DNA from: Vigna angularis
Lineage: Eukaryota; Streptophyta; Magnoliopsida; Fabales; Fabaceae
Direction of reading: 5' to 3'
DNA: 64,000 nt
Assembly (NCBI RefSeq): GCF_016808095.1
Contig: NC_068977.1
Location: forward strand, 124,001-188,000
Both the position numbers and the translations under genes were made by a program. The notes under the pieces are model-generated. The model saw only the letters and a list, made by a program, of their open reading frames with translations. It did no database searches and was not told the DNA's origin. Positions 60,544-64,000 of this stretch are shown here, one piece after another; position 1 is the stretch's first letter, and every line of letters starts with the position of its first letter.

Positions 60544-61094
60544 TAATACATTTTAATATTTCAAACTAATATTTGAATTGTTTATACAATTTAAAATTTT
60601 ATATATTGTTCAATACAAAAAAGAATTTAAATTATTAAGTTAATAATAACTATATTTATTTACTTTTAAAATTTGAAAACTAAAATATATTAAGTTTGAA
60701 ATATAAACAAATTCTAATTTATAACTAAATTTAGAAACTAAAAATATATTTAACTATTTTTTTTTCTTAACTTTTCTATTCTAAAGGTGTGTGTGGATAT
60801 TCCTAATCTCACTTCCATAGGATTTCATTACGAAGAAATCTTTCACTTTTCAAAAAATAATAATAACTAACAAAGATAGTATCATCAAATTTTCTGGGTG
60901 TTTCTTCTTACAAGAAGATAACATGCTCCAATGCAACGAACGACAATAATATAAGGACGAAGAGGAAAGTTAACCAACAACAATAGTCATATCTATACAA
61001 ACCAAAATGTTTGTTGGAAGCTCTAGTCAGGTAGGTGCGAACAGATGACAAAAAAATTCCCTGAAACTATTGCTATTACACCAACAAATTCAGT
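60061..61094. other. AT-rich spacer and 3' flank of the plastid gene
   Basis: Includes an (AT)n run at 60492-60540. 60790-61094 is more mixed and probably carries the 3' UTR of the minus-strand gene that ends at 61095. Confidence 0.45.
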
Positions 61095-63963
61095 CTAGGC
61101 AACTGCAACTTCTTCATCTTCAAAACTAAGATTCAATGTCTGCAATTTAAAGCCTGAACCTTGTATGGTTTCTACCAGACCAGAAGCCACACCTGTAGCT
61201 TGAACAGTTGTCTGTTTCTTCAACTGAACCATAACACACAAAACCATTAATGACATTGCAGAAAATCTAAGGATGTTTACTTAATAGATAGCCATATTCT
61301 ACAAATAAAAAGCTTAATGGCAAGGTATTAGGGGATTCAGGAATATGATGTGTCTCAACAATTCAACTATGCCATGACTATTTTAAAGATTTCAATTCCA
61401 TTATGGTGCCAACCAAGCCGGTAAGAAAAAACTCATGTTGAACAATCATCCAAAATCAAGAGTTTGGAGTTCATCTTTTGAAAAATTAAGCTTTGTGGCA
61501 ACTGGCAATTGCATTGAAGTGTTTGCATACCTCTAAAATTGCAAGTCCCTCAGAAAGCTGAACCTTCAAATCAGTAACACCTTCTGTCTCCTAGAAAAAT
61601 ATATAATGAAACCATGATAACCAAGTGTTAAGGATAACAAGAAAAGTTTCCCAAAGACAATGACCATTGACAACATTGCAAAAGAATGAAGAAATATAAC
61701 ACTCAATCTGACCACCAAATTCTTACATAAGAATAGAATTAAAAGCTTGCCTATTTATAAAACCTTAATGGAAAGAATATATTAGATTAAGCTATTGGTG
61801 TGGCTGGAAACAAAGAACATACTCCCTTCGCATCACCTCCATTGAGAAATGCAGTATTTGTATGATAAGTTTACTTTCTTGAAGGCCAAAATTCAGTGAC
61901 ATGTTGCAATAATGAGCATGTAATTTGCACACTTTAAAGAAATAGAAAGGAGAGGGCACAAATGCTCCAGCATAAAAAGGAGTTCCAAGTCTCATTACTA
62001 AACAATACTGATGTGATTTACCCTCTTTCATCACCATCCTTTGATCATCTTCCCACATTGAAAACTATATTGACCATGGTGTTGCAAACAATTTTGTTTT
62101 AAATTAAATTTGAATCTAACACACAACTCTGGGTCTGAATAAACATCACTAACATTTGATATCTGACTTTTAACCTCCTACATCATCCTCTAGTAAAAGG
62201 AAACCAACCGACAATATTAACTCAATTCTGTTTCAGAGGAGTGATTTTAAAACAAGGACCTAAATCATAGAAGTTGTTGCTGCTATGTTCATTAAGGAAC
62301 CAAGAACAAAATAACAGCCTGAGAAAACATATGAAGATACACGTCACCAAAGTTATATTTACATCAAGTTCACACTCACATTGAAGCAATTGAGAAAAGT
62401 AGAAGATTACCTCTAAAGCTTTGGTTAAAGCTGGAATAGCTGATTCACTCAATGTTCCCTCTGCCTTAATATATGCAGAAAGTAGATAGTCAGTCTCATG
62501 AAAAGTGATACAATTACAAATAGAAAAGGTATCAACCTCAAGATCCAATTGCACAATTATTTTAGGGGAAAAGATAATTCTACAAGACTAGAAACTATGA
62601 CTCAAAGCCAGGATATCTAATCTGTTGTAGATTTAGACAGCTAAAATGCTGATTAGTGTGAGAAATAGTTTAGACCTTAGTTCATTGGCCCGTGATGGGA
62701 GGGCACTAAGGTTAGTTATTGAATAACCCTCTATCTACCCTTTGAATGATATTGTGCCAAACATATTGGAGCAACTCTGATCCAGGTGCTTATGCTAGTT
62801 CTAAAAGTCAAGCAGCTTATCATTGCAGCAAATGAGTTAATATTGAAACTGCTTATATAACCAAGTACAACCAAGGTTGGTTAACCATTATAAAAGCACT
62901 TTTTCAAGTCAAAACGAGGGTTCTTGTGTGAATGAAGAGATAAAATGAAACCCACTAAAAATAAGTTATGAACTTTATTAGGTTTATCAAGGAGGTTCAC
63001 TTTGTTAGGTTTATCAAGGAAAAAGTTCACTAGGAGATACAATACCAATGAGATTTGAACGTAAATGGGTCTTCACTTTTCTACATTCACATTTCTATCC
63101 AATGTGGGAAATAGACTGTCCTTGGATTCCCAACAACCTTAAGTTGGATTCAACCATTGGAGTGAAAATTAGTGACTGTTTAAACCAATTCTTGCCTTTC
63201 AACGCTCTTAGACCTTAGAACTTGGGAATTACCCTCCCTACAGGTCTTTAATATATATATTTCACTTCATTGGTCAAATTTGTCCGCAGCACTGTTAACT
63301 CAGGGACTAATTTGAGCAACAAAATGCATATATCAATGTCTTAAGTAGTAATCTTCATTTGTTAGGATTAACATAATGATGCTATATCTTTCATAGATTA
63401 GTTTGCTTCTTTTCACTCTATATGGGATTAGTCTGGTTATTTGTTCTAACTTACACGACTTGGCCCCGTCTGGATTTGCAAAGTCACAGCTTGTCCTATC
63501 AGTGTTCAAATTGGATGCAATCCCCTTATAATTTTAACACCCCAATTGCAGGAAAAAGACACTGATCGATTCATTGGGTTGAAAAAAGATCAAAATTTGT
63601 GACTTTGGTAGGTGAGCAAAGTTCGTGAAAACTTCAATCCAAAGCCACATTGACAAAAACACAGTATTGTACCTGAAAGAACATGGTGAGAGTGTCCGAT
63701 GGGGAAACTGGAACCACAACAGGTTGCTGTTCGGAGGTTGATGGTTCTTCACTCTCATCAGCGTTGAGTTCTTCTTGCTGGGTTTCTTCTTCCACTGCCT
63801 TCACCACGCGCTTCTTAACTGTTCGTGCCTTCAAAGATGAACTGCGAGTGCGCAAGGGGAAGCTGAAAAAGACAAAAGAGGGAGAAGAAGTGGAAGAAGA
63901 AGGGAGAGTTGAAGAAGAGGGGCGAATAGAGTGCAGAGAGAAAGATGACAACAGTGTCGCCAT
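61095..63963 (-). CDS. Predicted plastid protein with HMA-like (CxxC-less) domain
   Basis: Exons on the minus strand: 63673-63963, 62411-62464, 61531-61590, 61095-61223 (177 aa, all introns phase 0). The start is the ATG at 63963, in good context (gaaaATGGCG). Residues 1-50 are rich in Ser, Thr and Arg with almost no acids (MATLLSSFSLHSIRPSSS...), a typical chloroplast transit peptide. Next is an acidic linker (about 58-80, EEETQQEELNADESEE). The C-terminal ~85 residues (LTMFFQAEGTL..., KALEETEGVTDLKVQLSEG, VQATGVASGLVETIQ, SGFKLQTLNLSF) have the beta-alpha-beta-beta-alpha-beta spacing of a heavy-metal-associated (HMA) fold but lack the CxxC metal motif. Exon 2 uses the acceptor ttaag. I recall similar unnamed plant proteins but no function, and no gene symbol is offered. 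Confidence 0.8.
62960..63152 (-). repeat. Possible short LTR-type relic in intron 1 of the plastid gene
   Basis: On the minus strand from 63152: tgttgggaatccaaggaca and cccacattggata, the kind of start seen in short plant LTRs. It also contains a roughly 30-bp direct repeat (ttaggtttatcaagga at about 62979 and 63006). The boundary is uncertain and no target duplication was seen. Confidence 0.3.
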
Positions 63964-64000
63964 TTTCAAACACAGTGTCCGAAAAGAGAAGTTGCTGTTC

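Overview
The window is nuclear DNA of a flowering plant: AT-rich, with intron-split genes, plant-type LTR retrotransposons, MITEs, long (AT)n microsatellites and only a few genes in 64 kb. The proteins and repeats look like a legume, probably of the bean/cowpea/soybean tribe. That assignment is inferred from general resemblance; no marker was searched.

Layout. (1) 1.5-2.4 kb: an intronless class III peroxidase on the minus strand. (2) 4.8-8.9 kb: retroelement debris, namely an LTR-like repeat, a broken Copia relic, and a clean solo LTR with a 5-bp target duplication. (3) 9.2-27.9 kb: the centre of interest, four tandem minus-strand copies of SAG101 (here A, B, C, D). SAG101 is the lipase-like partner of EDS1 in TIR-NLR immunity. 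Each copy has the same four-exon structure with a 17-nt first coding exon, and all four read open from ATG to stop (575, 578, 580 and 570 aa). They are mosaics of one another. Copy C joins a B-like 5' half to an A-like 3' half, with a switch point inside intron 2. The last 16 codons of copy B come from the edge of a retrotransposon LTR inserted in its last exon. Copy D has lost the shared promoter and carries a roughly 514-bp intron insertion. (4) 28-35.5 kb: MITEs (hAT-like, Mutator-like), Copia relics and tandem repeats. (5) 35.6-37.5 kb: a four-exon proline-rich GASA/snakin-type gene. (6) 37.5-49.4 kb: gene-poor DNA with a decayed L1-type LINE and a 138-bp MITE flanked by a perfect 9-bp duplication. 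(7) 49.4-57.6 kb: a complete, very young Ty3/gypsy chromovirus-type retrotransposon with a single in-frame stop in the integrase region. (8) 57.7-64 kb: intergenic repeats, then a four-exon minus-strand gene for a predicted plastid protein with an HMA-like fold but no metal-binding CxxC.

The genes do not form a pathway, apart from the SAG101 cluster, whose four products could each compete for EDS1. Peroxidase, SAG101 and GASA genes are all commonly stress-linked, but nothing here shows co-regulation. Exon boundaries were placed by eye from GT/AG sites, reading frame and agreement among paralogues. Small errors are possible, and relic boundaries are approximate.
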